Below, one piece after another: positions 1 to 7,479 of a stretch of 64,000 nt of DNA. Position 1 is the stretch's first letter, and the number at the start of each line of letters is the position of its first letter. The notes below the pieces were generated by a model. That model did no database searches and was not told where the DNA came from. It was given only the letters and a program-made list of their open reading frames with translations. This stretch comes from CAZLQR01 sp964366455. Its GTDB lineage: Bacteria; Patescibacteriota; Microgenomatia; UBA1406; GWC2-37-13. The position numbers and the translations under genes are program-made. The DNA lies in NCBI GenBank assembly GCA_964366455.1, contig CAYISZ010000002.1, forward strand, positions 1 through 64,000. The letters run 5' to 3'.

Positions 1-57
1 ATTATACCAAGCAAAGCAGGTCCAAACCAAAAACTTCTTGTTTGGTAAAATATCAGT

Positions 58-297
58 ATGAAATCACAAAGTTCAGTACATAGCCTGCCCTCAGATCTTC
101 GCAAAGCTATCGAATCTGACCGTACAGCTAAAGATCTATGGAAGGACATTACTCCTCTTGCACGCAACGAATGGATATGCTGGGTAACCTCGGCGAAAAA
201 GGAGGAAACACGACTCCGACGCATCGAAGTAGGGTTAGATAAAATGCGCAAAGGCATGCGTAGACCTTGTTGCTGGGAAGGCTGCTCACACAGATGA
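58..297 (+). CDS. YdeI/OmpD-associated (OmdA) C-terminal-type protein
   Basis: This 79-residue protein matches the C-terminal module of the YdeI/OmpD-associated family: an LPSDLRKAI-type start, a W/R-rich ARNEWICWV helix, KKEETRLRRIE, and a RRPCCWEGCSHR tail with a CxxxxC pair. Family members are often fused to DUF1905. Here the DUF1905 protein is a separate gene whose ATG overlaps this stop codon (ATGA), so the two are probably translationally coupled. Function is unknown beyond the family link to bacteriocin protection. Confidence 0.75.
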   Translation: MKSQSSVHSLPSDLRKAIESDRTAKDLWKDITPLARNEWICWVTSAKKEETRLRRIEVGLDKMRKGMRRPCCWEGCSHR

Positions 298-602
298 TTG
301 CTATGAACGCAAGAATCTACAAACTCAAATCGCGCGTATGGATCTATCCGGGACCATCTGGTTGGCATTTTGTAACTCTTCCTAAAAATGAAGCCGCAGA
401 TATCAAAAAGTTTCAAAGTCCGATTCGCCGTGGATTTGGCGCAATCAAAGTTGAGGTGACTATTGGGTCCACCAGCTGGCTAACTTCAATCTTTCCAGAC
501 AAAGAAACTCAGTCATACATTCTTCCGCTTAAGCGCGATGTCCGAAAAAAAGAAAAAATCTTTGCAGACCAGCTGGTAAAGTACTCTTTGAAAATTATTT
601 AG
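294..602 (+). CDS. DUF1905 family protein
   Basis: A 102-residue protein with the DUF1905 pattern: a vWxYPGPSGWHFVTLP strand, RRGFGAIKVEVTIG, TSWLTSIFPDK, SYILPLKRDVR and a final VKYSL strand, predicting a small beta barrel. I chose the ATG at 294 because it overlaps the upstream stop in an ATGA arrangement; an upstream ATG at 267 would overlap far more. It forms a two-gene unit with the YdeI-like gene. Substrate and role are unknown. Confidence 0.75.
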   Translation: MIAMNARIYKLKSRVWIYPGPSGWHFVTLPKNEAADIKKFQSPIRRGFGAIKVEVTIGSTSWLTSIFPDKETQSYILPLKRDVRKKEKIFADQLVKYSLKII

Positions 603-614
603 GATATTCTAACG

Positions 615-634
615 CTCCAAACTCCCCATTTTGT
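615..634 (+). promoter_or_regulatory. Conserved upstream element, copy 1
   Basis: The 18-bp core CCAAACTCCYCATTTTGT recurs upstream of the NYN gene (1565-1582) and, on the minus strand, upstream of a small membrane protein gene (10263-10280). This copy leads directly into a palindromic operator and lies just before the 58-residue membrane protein gene. Function is inferred to be regulatory from position. Confidence 0.5.
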
Positions 635-647
635 TGACTATGGTCAA
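634..647 (+). promoter_or_regulatory. Palindromic operator like those of the Xre gene at 43680-43979
   Basis: TTGACTATGGTCAA has perfect 5-bp arms (TTGAC/GTCAA) around a 4-bp centre. Two close relatives sit in front of the Xre regulator gene (43994-44007 and 44014-44027). The site lies 38 bp before the small membrane gene at 685, so that regulator may control this operon. The link is inferred from sequence identity. Confidence 0.5.
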
Positions 648-684
648 TTGACATTTTTAAACCCTCAGGTTTAATGTAAATTAC

Positions 685-861
685 ATGTATAGAAAGGCTG
701 TGCTTGCGACATCCTCAGGTTTTTTAACCAACCTTGCGGCAGGATGGTTTGCATTGGTTTTTGTATACACGACCTTGGTAGATTTGTTTATAAAGATGGC
801 GCTTGTTATAATTTTCTATGTAGCAGCAATCCAGCTACAAAAGCAAAGCTATGAACTTTAA
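685..861 (+). CDS. Small two-helix membrane protein (58 aa)
   Basis: A 58-residue protein with two hydrophobic segments (about residues 12-30 and 36-50) ending in KQSYEL. It resembles the 70-residue protein at 10002-10214, which also has two helices and ends in KSYDL, and both are followed by a one-helix micropeptide starting MNF. The downstream gene starts inside its last codons (11-bp overlap), implying coupling. No known family was recognised. The repeated architecture argues that it is real. Confidence 0.6.
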   Translation: MYRKAVLATSSGFLTNLAAGWFALVFVYTTLVDLFIKMALVIIFYVAAIQLQKQSYEL

Positions 862-976
862 TTTTGTCTCCTACCAACAGTACTTAGTAGTCTCAAGCAT
901 AGGACTACTTATAGTTATGCTTCTTATGTACATCGCCTTTTTCAAAAACGACAAAAAATCCTCATCCAAAAAATAG
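851..976 (+). CDS. One-helix membrane micropeptide (41 aa)
   Basis: A 41-residue protein beginning MNFNFVSY, with one hydrophobic helix (about residues 11-31) and a lysine-rich tail, suggesting an N-out, positive-inside orientation. Its ATG lies inside the end of the upstream gene. A counterpart starting MNFAIVTS follows the related two-helix gene on the minus strand at 9893-9985. Function unknown. Confidence 0.55.
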   Translation: MNFNFVSYQQYLVVSSIGLLIVMLLMYIAFFKNDKKSSSKK

Positions 977-1013
977 CGCCAAGCTCCATGTTCTAAGCTC
1001 TACGCTCCCATTT

Positions 1014-1066
1014 CCGACTTTATGGACTTTACAGACCTTATGGACTTTATGGACCTTCCGACAGGC
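1014..1066 (+). repeat. Short tandem repeat, GGACTTTA/AGACCTTA type
   Basis: About 10-bp units of the form TATGGACTTTA, CAGACCTTA and TATGGACC are repeated head to tail. Similar runs occur at 1532-1562, 2225-2285 and (reversed) 9861-9884, always between genes of the accessory region. No gene lies in this gap. Confidence 0.7.
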
Positions 1067-1094
1067 AGATGTGTACATGGAGTATACTTAAACT

Positions 1095-1526
1095 ATGAGT
1101 AAAGTTGTGTCAAATAGTTTGGTTCCAGAGTTGAGCGTTACTGATTTTCAGAAAAGTTTTAATTTCTACACAAATGTTTTAGGATTTTCTGTCGCATATC
1201 AGCGTGAGGAGGAGGGCTTTGCTTTTCTTACTTTAGGAGACGCGCAGATTATGATCGATGCAATTGGAGTTGGAAGAGACTGGCACACTGCCGAATATAC
1301 TTACCCACTTGGTAGGGGAATTAACTTTCAGATTTCCGTCGATAACGTTGACGAGATACTAGAAAGTCTAAAGAACAATAATATTCCCTTATTTCTAGAG
1401 ACGGAAGAGAAATGGTATCGTAAGGATGATGTGGAGTCGGGTCACAGGCAGTTTCTGGTTCAGGATCCTGACGGCTATTTGCTCCGCTTCGCCCAACACC
1501 TCGGCGAACGCCCTGTTCAGAAATAA
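1095..1526 (+). CDS. VOC (glyoxalase/bleomycin resistance) family protein
   Basis: A 143-residue protein with a single VOC fold: VPELSVTDFQKSFNFYTNVLGF opens the first beta-alpha-beta unit, and RQFLVQDPDGYLLRFAQ closes the second with the conserved metal-ligand-type DPDGY strand. The length is usual for bleomycin-resistance-like or glyoxalase-like VOC proteins. A TATACT -10 box ends 6 nt before the ATG, so the mRNA is probably leaderless. Substrate unknown. Confidence 0.8.
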   Translation: MSKVVSNSLVPELSVTDFQKSFNFYTNVLGFSVAYQREEEGFAFLTLGDAQIMIDAIGVGRDWHTAEYTYPLGRGINFQISVDNVDEILESLKNNNIPLFLETEEKWYRKDDVESGHRQFLVQDPDGYLLRFAQHLGERPVQK

Positions 1527-1577
1527 TTCCTGACTTTATAGACCTTACGGACTTTACTGACAATCCAAACTCCTCAT

Positions 1578-1604
1578 TTTGTAGCATATAAGCGACTGAC
1601 AAAA
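1578..1604 (+). repeat. 27-bp upstream element shared with 51748-51774
   Basis: The 27 bases ending in AGCGACTGACAAAA are repeated exactly, inverted in the window, at 51748-51774. Each copy lies upstream of, and in the same orientation as, a small gene (the NYN protein here, the four-helix-bundle protein there). The 5' half overlaps the CCAAACTCCYCATTTTGT element found at 617 and 10280. Confidence 0.75.
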
Positions 1605-1644
1605 CTTCGTGTATCGTGTAGTGTGTAACATACAGCTCAAGATT

Positions 1645-2124
1645 ATGAAAAAAATATATGCATTCATAGATAGTCAAAATCTGAATCTAGGAATTCTAGA
1701 TCAAAATTGGAAACTGGATTTTAAGCGTTTTGGCGTTTTTCTTAAAGACAAATACAAAGTGTCAAGGGCTTTCCTATTTATCGGATATATACCAACAAAT
1801 AAATTGTTGTACAGATTTTTAGAAAAATCAGGATATACGCTTATATATAAACCTGTAGTCGAATCGCGCGACAGAAAAACGAAAGGGAATATCGATGCAG
1901 AATTGGTTCTCCATGCTATGATCGAATACCCAAACTACAAACAAGCCATAATTGTCTCAGGTGACGGGGACTTCCATTGTTTGGCCGAGTATTTACTAGG
2001 AAAGAAAAAATTACTGAAAATCCTTGCACCAAATGCAAAATACTCTTCGCTTCTTAGAAAATTTAGTAAATATATTGTGAATATATCGTTATTCAGGAAG
2101 AAATTGGAGTATAAAAAAAGGTAG
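1645..2124 (+). CDS. NYN domain (LabA/DUF88-like) protein
   Basis: A 159-residue NYN/PIN-like nuclease-fold protein. The first strand YAFIDSQNLNLGI carries the conserved Asp and Asn, KGNIDAELVLHAM carries the second acidic site, and AIIVSGDGDFHCLAEYL carries the third (SGDGDF). Family members are predicted metal-dependent RNases. The start at 1645 is preferred because the homologous region begins MKKIYAFIDSQN; 12 extra residues upstream look unrelated. A conserved upstream element lies at 1565-1604. Confidence 0.8.
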   Translation: MKKIYAFIDSQNLNLGILDQNWKLDFKRFGVFLKDKYKVSRAFLFIGYIPTNKLLYRFLEKSGYTLIYKPVVESRDRKTKGNIDAELVLHAMIEYPNYKQAIIVSGDGDFHCLAEYLLGKKKLLKILAPNAKYSSLLRKFSKYIVNISLFRKKLEYKKR

Positions 2125-2170
2125 GCATTCCCGCGGGACGAAACCCTTTGGTAGTCCTACCATGATGATT
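2112..2170 (-). ncRNA. Candidate small structured RNA (about 60 nt)
   Basis: On the minus strand an extended -10 (TGGTATAAT, 2177-2185) with a TTGACA hexamer 14 bp upstream precedes a short segment. In it GGTAGG (2161-2156) can pair with CCTACC (2125-2120), followed at once by a run of seven T. Smaller hairpins (GGTA/TACC, GGG/CCC) fit inside. This is a promoter-structure-terminator arrangement. The same strand could instead encode a 24-residue peptide from the ATG at 2163. No known RNA family was recognised. Confidence 0.4.
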
Positions 2171-2245
2171 AGCCTAATTATACCAGAAACTAGCCCTGTC
2201 AACTATTAAACAAGCTTCAAGTTCTGACTTTACGGACCTTACAGA

Positions 2246-2265
2246 CCTGCCTGCCGGCAGGCAGG
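2246..2265. repeat. Palindrome CCTGCCTGCCGGCAGGCAGG, copy 1
   Basis: A perfect 20-bp palindrome that recurs identically at 9841-9860 and 10330-10349, each time between genes and close to GGACTTTA-type repeats. Confidence 0.85.
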
Positions 2266-2304
2266 CCTTATGGACTTTATGGACCAACGATGTATACTAA
2301 TCTC

Positions 2305-2742
2305 ATGGCAAGAGTAAGTACTTATCTCAACTTTCCAAGAAACACCGAAGAGGCGTTCAACTTCTACAAAACCGTATTCGGAACTGAGTTTGTAGGGGAA
2401 ATTACTCGTCTCTCATCTGTTCCTCCACAGGAAGGACAACCTCCCATGAAGGAAGAGGACAAAAATCTAATTATTCACATCGCTCTTCCAATTCTTGCTG
2501 GTCACATGCTTTTGGGTACAGACGCTCCTGAGTCGATGGGCTTCAAAGTCGTTCAGGGTAATAATTTTTATATAAATCTGGAGCCAGACACACGAAAAGA
2601 GGTCGATGAACTTTTTTCCAAGCTCTCAGAAGGCGGAAAGGTAGAGTTCAAGCCTCAAGTGATGTTCTGGGGAGACTACTTCGCCGCAACCACCGACAAG
2701 TTCGGCATCATGTGGATGTTCAACACCATCTCCAAGAAATAA
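2305..2742 (+). CDS. VOC family protein, PhnB-like
   Basis: A 145-residue PhnB-like VOC protein: YLNFPRNTEEAFNFYKTVFGTEF begins the fold, HMLLGTDAPE lies centrally, and FWGDYFAATTDKFGIMWMFN forms the typical C-terminal strand. Homologues are often annotated as glyoxalase-like or demethylubiquinone-methyltransferase-like without proven activity. The ATG at 2305 is chosen because a TATACT box (2293-2298) ends 6 nt before it, and an upstream ATG at 2290 would overlap that box. Confidence 0.8.
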   Translation: MARVSTYLNFPRNTEEAFNFYKTVFGTEFVGEITRLSSVPPQEGQPPMKEEDKNLIIHIALPILAGHMLLGTDAPESMGFKVVQGNNFYINLEPDTRKEVDELFSKLSEGGKVEFKPQVMFWGDYFAATTDKFGIMWMFNTISKK

Positions 2743-2822
2743 TTCCATCTACTCCAGAAGTCGATAAAAACTAATTGACATTCTATAGATAACAAAGCTC
2801 TAATCAATGCTATAATCCACGT

Positions 2823-3371
2823 ATGGATAGTTGGTATATATTGACAGGGAATATTGACGCTATTGTCATTCATCAAACTATAGCTTGGTTTATTCAAGCC
2901 ACTTACAATGGTACAAAAAGGGTTAAATTCTATATTTCATCAACCGGCGGAGATATTGACTCTGCCTTTAGGCTGTATGATTTTCTTAAATCCCTTCCAA
3001 TAGAAATCGAGACCATCGGTTTTGGACAAGTTGATTCGGCTGCGATAATTGTATTCTTAACAGGCTCGAAGAGAAGCGCAAGTAAAAATTGTAGATTCTT
3101 ATTGCACGGTGGTACTTTTCACATAGGTTTGCCATCCGCACCTCTACAGTCCCATGAAGAATCATTGAAGCTATTTAAAGAGTTAAAAACTAAAAATATA
3201 TCTATCATTGCGAAAGAGACAGGTAGCAAAATTGAAACAGTAAACAATATCATTAACAATGCAACCATATTCAATCCAGAACAGGCAAAAAAATTTGGGC
3301 TAATCGATACAATAGTTGATAAGTTTAACATTCCTTCTCCACCTCAAAAGACAACCCCCCAAGCTACTTGA
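2823..3371 (+). CDS. ClpP-like serine protease homologue
   Basis: A 182-residue protein of the ClpP/crotonase fold. Visible features are the YISSTGGDIDSAFRLYDFL oxyanion-region motif, a candidate nucleophile Ser72 (QVDSAA) and His95 (LLHGG). The C-terminal AKKFGLID is typical of ClpP, but the position of the catalytic Asp (ERD in ClpP) aligns with Asn-Asn-Ala147. Activity is therefore uncertain, and it may be a specialised or inactive ClpP-like protein. A TATAAT box ends 6 nt before the ATG. Confidence 0.75.
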   Translation: MDSWYILTGNIDAIVIHQTIAWFIQATYNGTKRVKFYISSTGGDIDSAFRLYDFLKSLPIEIETIGFGQVDSAAIIVFLTGSKRSASKNCRFLLHGGTFHIGLPSAPLQSHEESLKLFKELKTKNISIIAKETGSKIETVNNIINNATIFNPEQAKKFGLIDTIVDKFNIPSPPQKTTPQAT

Positions 3372-3446
3372 TGTAAAGCCCGTTCCTCTCTAAAATCAAG
3401 AACTAATCTCCCCAAAAAAAGAGTAAAATAGGCACGGTGGTTAGTA

Positions 3447-3998
3447 ATGAAAAAGAATATAAATACAATATTTGGGTTTATCTTGATAGCGGTACTTGCC
3501 TATACCGCATGGGTAGCCATCACCTTTATTTTGAATGTTTTTTTTAATTCATTAAAAAGTCTTAATCAAAATCAGACTACTTTACTTATAGCTCTCGTTC
3601 CAAGTTCTATATCTATTGCCGGAATCGTTTTCTCAAATAATTTACAGAAACAAAAGGAGCTTGAATTCAAAAATAGAGAGAGGAAAGAAAGAGCTTACGA
3701 TGCCTTTTTAAAAACAAATTATGAATTTATTAACCAAAAAAGATCTGGCAAAACAGATGACCAACTAATGGTATCTGTTACAAAAGCTCGAAAAGATTTA
3801 GTTTTGTGGGGATCCGATAAGGTAGTAAAGCTGTACAGCGAATTCATGGCTATTGTCCAAGAGCAATCTGATGAAAATCCAGATAAAAATTCACAAATAA
3901 ATATTAAGTTAGAGCAGATACTTCTAGCAATCCGGAAAGACTTGGGCTACAAGAATAATAAACTTACATTTGGAGATTTATTAAGATACTTTAGATGA
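3447..3998 (+). CDS. Hypothetical two-helix membrane protein
   Basis: A 183-residue protein with two N-terminal transmembrane segments (about residues 8-31 and 44-63), then a charged, probably helical cytoplasmic part (KQKELEFKNRERKER onward). I do not recognise the family. It sits between the ClpP-like protein and the restriction enzyme, so a role in the defence island is possible but unsupported. Confidence 0.6.
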   Translation: MKKNINTIFGFILIAVLAYTAWVAITFILNVFFNSLKSLNQNQTTLLIALVPSSISIAGIVFSNNLQKQKELEFKNRERKERAYDAFLKTNYEFINQKRSGKTDDQLMVSVTKARKDLVLWGSDKVVKLYSEFMAIVQEQSDENPDKNSQINIKLEQILLAIRKDLGYKNNKLTFGDLLRYFR

Positions 3999-4067
3999 TT
4001 TTTAACATTCACCAAAAAGGGTGTAAAATTGGCTTCAGTGACACTGTTAATCTAACAATATATTAAA

Positions 4068-5453
4068 ATGCCTGCGATATATAAAACCAAAGAAGAAGTT
4101 TTAGAAAAAGCGAAAACTATTTTGTCCAAGTCCTTACGTAAAGTAATTTCTAACGAAACCGTTAATACTATTGAAGAGCAGCTCAAAGGGTATGAACTAA
4201 GACGTAAAGGTTTTCTGGGTAATTTGGTGGAGAAATATTTTTTTGAAATTAACCCTGGAAATGTTAGTGGTCCAGATTTCATGGGAGCAGGAGTTGAACT
4301 AAAGGTCACCCCACTGAAAAAAATTAGAGGAGACAAACTCACTTCGAAAGAACGATTAGTTTTCGGAATGATTAATTACGCCACAATCGTAGACGAAAAC
4401 TGGAAACAAAGCACTTTCTTAAAAAAGAATAAATTATTGTTGCTCATGTTCTACTTATGGATGGGGGACATAAACATTCTTGATTATGAATTTGAATTTG
4501 TTTATCTACTAAATTTACTCGAGGATATTTCTAGCGAGGATGCCTTTCAAATTCAGAAAGACTGGGAATACATTGTTTCAAAAGTAAAATGCGGCGAAGC
4601 TCATCTTCTATCGGAAGGCGATACATATTACCTTGGTGCCTGTACTAAGGCTGCTAACAGTCAAATTTCAAGAGACCAGCCAATGAACCGGATACCTGCG
4701 AAACCCAGAGCATTCGCTTTCAAGCAACAATACATGAATTACTTAATTCAAACAAAGCTCTTGGGTAAAAAAACAAATACAGATTCTATTTTTAAAAAGG
4801 AACGACGAATAAAGACGGTCGAAGAAGCTATAAAAGAAAGAGTCTCTCCTTACATTGGAAAAACGGATAAAGAAATCCTTCTTCGACTTAATTCAAGTCT
4901 TGGAACAAAAGCAAAGAATTATAAGCGATTGATTGTAAATAAAATTCTTGGAGTTAATTCAAATAAAATTGAGGAGCTAGAAAAAGCCAACATAATTCTT
5001 AGAGTGATTACGTTAGAGCCTACTGGAAAGTTAAAAGAGTCCATCTCATTTCCGGCTTTTGACTATAGGGATTTAGTAACTCAAATTTGGGAAAGTGAAG
5101 CGGATGAAACGATGGCAGATTTCCACCTACAGCTTGAGACTAATAAGTTTTTGCTTGTTGTATTTCAAAAAATTGCAAATAGTAATGCTGTTGTTTTAAA
5201 AAAGACAATGTTTTGGAATTTCCCAATGAAAGATTTGCAGGAAGCGAAACTCGTATGGCAGAAAACAATTGACTGTATTAATGAAGGAAACTATGCTGAA
5301 TTGCCCAAAATTAGAGACAATAAGGTAGCGCACGTACGCCCACATGGCAAAAATCGTCTAGATACTATTGAAACGCCACAAGGAACCCAAGAGATGAAGC
5401 GCTGTTTTTGGCTAAACGCAAAATACATTGAACAAGCAATAAATGCTTCTTAA
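4068..5453 (+). CDS. Sau3AI-family type II restriction endonuclease
   Basis: A 461-residue enzyme of the Sau3AI/MutH family. The N-terminal catalytic domain shows GNLVEKYFFE and then the D-ExK site Asp70 (GPDF), Glu77 and Lys79 (VELKV). The length is near Sau3AI's, and a second, C-terminal MutH-like half (about residues 260-461) is as expected for that family. Members cut GATC. The cognate cytosine methyltransferase follows 43 nt downstream, so the pair forms a complete restriction-modification system. Confidence 0.85.
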   Translation: MPAIYKTKEEVLEKAKTILSKSLRKVISNETVNTIEEQLKGYELRRKGFLGNLVEKYFFEINPGNVSGPDFMGAGVELKVTPLKKIRGDKLTSKERLVFGMINYATIVDENWKQSTFLKKNKLLLLMFYLWMGDINILDYEFEFVYLLNLLEDISSEDAFQIQKDWEYIVSKVKCGEAHLLSEGDTYYLGACTKAANSQISRDQPMNRIPAKPRAFAFKQQYMNYLIQTKLLGKKTNTDSIFKKERRIKTVEEAIKERVSPYIGKTDKEILLRLNSSLGTKAKNYKRLIVNKILGVNSNKIEELEKANIILRVITLEPTGKLKESISFPAFDYRDLVTQIWESEADETMADFHLQLETNKFLLVVFQKIANSNAVVLKKTMFWNFPMKDLQEAKLVWQKTIDCINEGNYAELPKIRDNKVAHVRPHGKNRLDTIETPQGTQEMKRCFWLNAKYIEQAINAS

Positions 5454-5496
5454 TATTGGGCTTGATCTTTCCTTTTTAGTTTGCTAGAATCGCTTT

Positions 5497-6768
5497 ATGA
5501 AAAAAATAAGAGTTGTGGAGCTATTTGCTGGCGTTGGGGGCTTTCGACTTGGTTTAGACGCTGCAGGCACCAAAGACTCCACATTTGAGACAGTCTGGAG
5601 TAGCCAATGGGAACCTGGAGCGACGACCCAGCATGCCTCTCAAATTTATAAATATGTTTTTGGTTCAAAGAATCATTCGTGTGAAGATATACAGAAAGTA
5701 ATAGAAAGCGATTTCAAACAAATACCCATCCATGACTTACTTGTTGGAGGCTTTCCATGCCAAGACTACTCAGTAGCGCGAACACTGAATCAAGCAGAAG
5801 GCATCCGTGGCAAAAAAGGCGTTCTATGGTGGTCAATCTACAATATTTTAGAAAAACAGGGAAAGAATGCCCCTGCCTTTTTGATGTTGGAAAATGTAGA
5901 TCGACTACTAAAGTCTCCGTCTGGACAAAGGGGAAGAGATTTTGCAGTTATGTTGGCGTCACTCGCAGATTTAGGATACATAGTAGAGTGGAGAATTGTT
6001 AACGCCGCAGATTATGGATTTCCTCAAAGGAGAAGAAGAGTTTTCATTATTGGATATAAAAAAGGTAGTAAGATGTATGATCTTATTAATAAAGAAAAAA
6101 GCATTAGAGATTGGATTTATAAAACTGGAGTAATTGCTCGAGCATTTCCGGTTATTAAAGAAGATCAAACTTTAGGTGAATTCAAAATTGAAGGAGACTT
6201 AGCGGCCGTATCTAAAAAGTTTTCAGCTCATAATCCTGCAAAGAGTCCTTTTGAAAATTCAGGGGTGATGATTAATAGGAAAATTTATACAGCAAAAACT
6301 ATTCCAGATTATAAAGGCAAATATACTTTGCTCAAAGACCTAATTATTCACGATGAAAAAAATATTCCTCAAGAATTTTTCATAAACAAACAGGAAGAAC
6401 ATAAATGGGAGCATTTAAAAGGTGGTAAGACAGAACCTAGGAAATCAAAAAGTGGTTTTGAATACACATATTCAGAAGGACCTATGATTTTTCCCGACTC
6501 GCTAGATAAACCCTCAAGAACAATAGTTACCGGTGAAGGAGGAAGCTCACCATCTCGCTTTAAACATGTAATAAAAACCAAATCAGGAAAATTACGAAGA
6601 CTAACGCCATTAGAGCTAGAGAAACTAAATATGTTCCCCCCTAATCACACTAAGTTTATGACCAAAGATAGAATAACACCGGACTCAAAGAGGGCATTTA
6701 TTATGGGAAACGCCTTAGTAGTCGGAGTAATAGAAAAACTCGGTAAGAGTCTTATGAAGTTTATTTAA
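5497..6768 (+). CDS. DNA (cytosine-5)-methyltransferase
   Basis: A 423-residue C5 methyltransferase with motifs in the usual order: VELFAGVGGFRLGL (motif I, AdoMet binding), GGFPCQDYS with catalytic Cys88 (IV), LENV with Glu132 (VI), ADYGFPQRRRRVFIIG (VIII) and a C-terminal RLTPLELEKLNMFP with MGNALVVGVIEKLG (IX-X). It most likely protects GATC from the adjacent Sau3AI-like enzyme. A TAGAAT box ends 6 nt before the ATG, giving the methylase its own leaderless promoter, which suits establishment of the system. Confidence 0.9.
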   Translation: MKKIRVVELFAGVGGFRLGLDAAGTKDSTFETVWSSQWEPGATTQHASQIYKYVFGSKNHSCEDIQKVIESDFKQIPIHDLLVGGFPCQDYSVARTLNQAEGIRGKKGVLWWSIYNILEKQGKNAPAFLMLENVDRLLKSPSGQRGRDFAVMLASLADLGYIVEWRIVNAADYGFPQRRRRVFIIGYKKGSKMYDLINKEKSIRDWIYKTGVIARAFPVIKEDQTLGEFKIEGDLAAVSKKFSAHNPAKSPFENSGVMINRKIYTAKTIPDYKGKYTLLKDLIIHDEKNIPQEFFINKQEEHKWEHLKGGKTEPRKSKSGFEYTYSEGPMIFPDSLDKPSRTIVTGEGGSSPSRFKHVIKTKSGKLRRLTPLELEKLNMFPPNHTKFMTKDRITPDSKRAFIMGNALVVGVIEKLGKSLMKFI

Positions 6769-6800
6769 ATGAGCGAAGCTAGCCATATTTTGAACTACGC

Positions 6801-6837
6801 TTGCAAAATGCCGCTAAACTGCGTATAATACTGCGTA
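6801..6837 (+). promoter_or_regulatory. Promoter with direct repeat before the LexA-like gene
   Basis: TTGCAA (6801-6806) and TATAAT (6824-6829) are 17 bp apart, and the ATG lies 8 nt after the -10 box. An 8-bp direct repeat ACTGCGTA (6818-6825 and 6830-6837) spans the -10 and the start point, a position where a repressor could bind. Autoregulation by the encoded LexA-like protein is an inference. Confidence 0.7.
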
Positions 6838-7479
6838 ATGAGAAAGTCGCTAACTAAAAAACAGAAGATTGTTCTTTCTAATGTCACCGATTTAATTCAT
6901 AAATCTGGGCGCTCTCCTACGCTCGAACAGCTTCGTAGTCATTTACGATACACACGCATTAGCTCGGTGCAACGTCACACAGAGGCATTGAAGCAAAAGG
7001 GTTACCTAAAAAATAGCAGGAATCTTTCGCTTCCTTCTTCGCAAATGACAGCACAACTTCCCCTTGTAGGAAACGTGGCAGGAGGACAACCTTTGCTAGC
7101 ATACGAAAATATAGAGGCATATGTCCCTTATGAAAAGTCAAAAATACCAGGAAACACAAATGATTATTTCTTTCTTAGGGTGGTTGGGGACAGTATGAAC
7201 GCTTCCAACATCAATGGTAAAGCAATCGAAGACGGAGATTACGTCTTGGTGAGAAAACAGTCTACGGCTAATCTAGGAACTCGAGTTGTGGCGCTCATCG
7301 GAGATGAAGCAACCGTAAAAAAACTGAGTAGATCCGGCAACTTTGTCACTCTTGAACCAGAATCAACAAATCCACATAATAAACCCATACATCTAGTAGA
7401 AGATCCTATTGTTCAAGGAGTTGTGATAGACGTTTTAAAGGGAGAGCGTAAGTATGGAAGCCAAAATAAAACATCTTGA
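6838..7479 (+). CDS. LexA-like repressor (S24 peptidase)
   Basis: A 213-residue protein with a winged-helix N-terminus (KKQKIVLSNVTDLI ... RISSVQRHTEAL), an autocleavage site Ala81-Gly82 (GNVAGG) and the S24 catalytic pair Ser119 (GDSMN) and Lys161 (ATVKKL). The domain order is that of LexA. The downstream membrane-protein gene starts inside its last codons, so it appears to head an operon with the TIR module. It could be the cell's LexA or a dedicated switch for that operon; context favours the latter. Confidence 0.85.
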   Translation: MRKSLTKKQKIVLSNVTDLIHKSGRSPTLEQLRSHLRYTRISSVQRHTEALKQKGYLKNSRNLSLPSSQMTAQLPLVGNVAGGQPLLAYENIEAYVPYEKSKIPGNTNDYFFLRVVGDSMNASNINGKAIEDGDYVLVRKQSTANLGTRVVALIGDEATVKKLSRSGNFVTLEPESTNPHNKPIHLVEDPIVQGVVIDVLKGERKYGSQNKTS

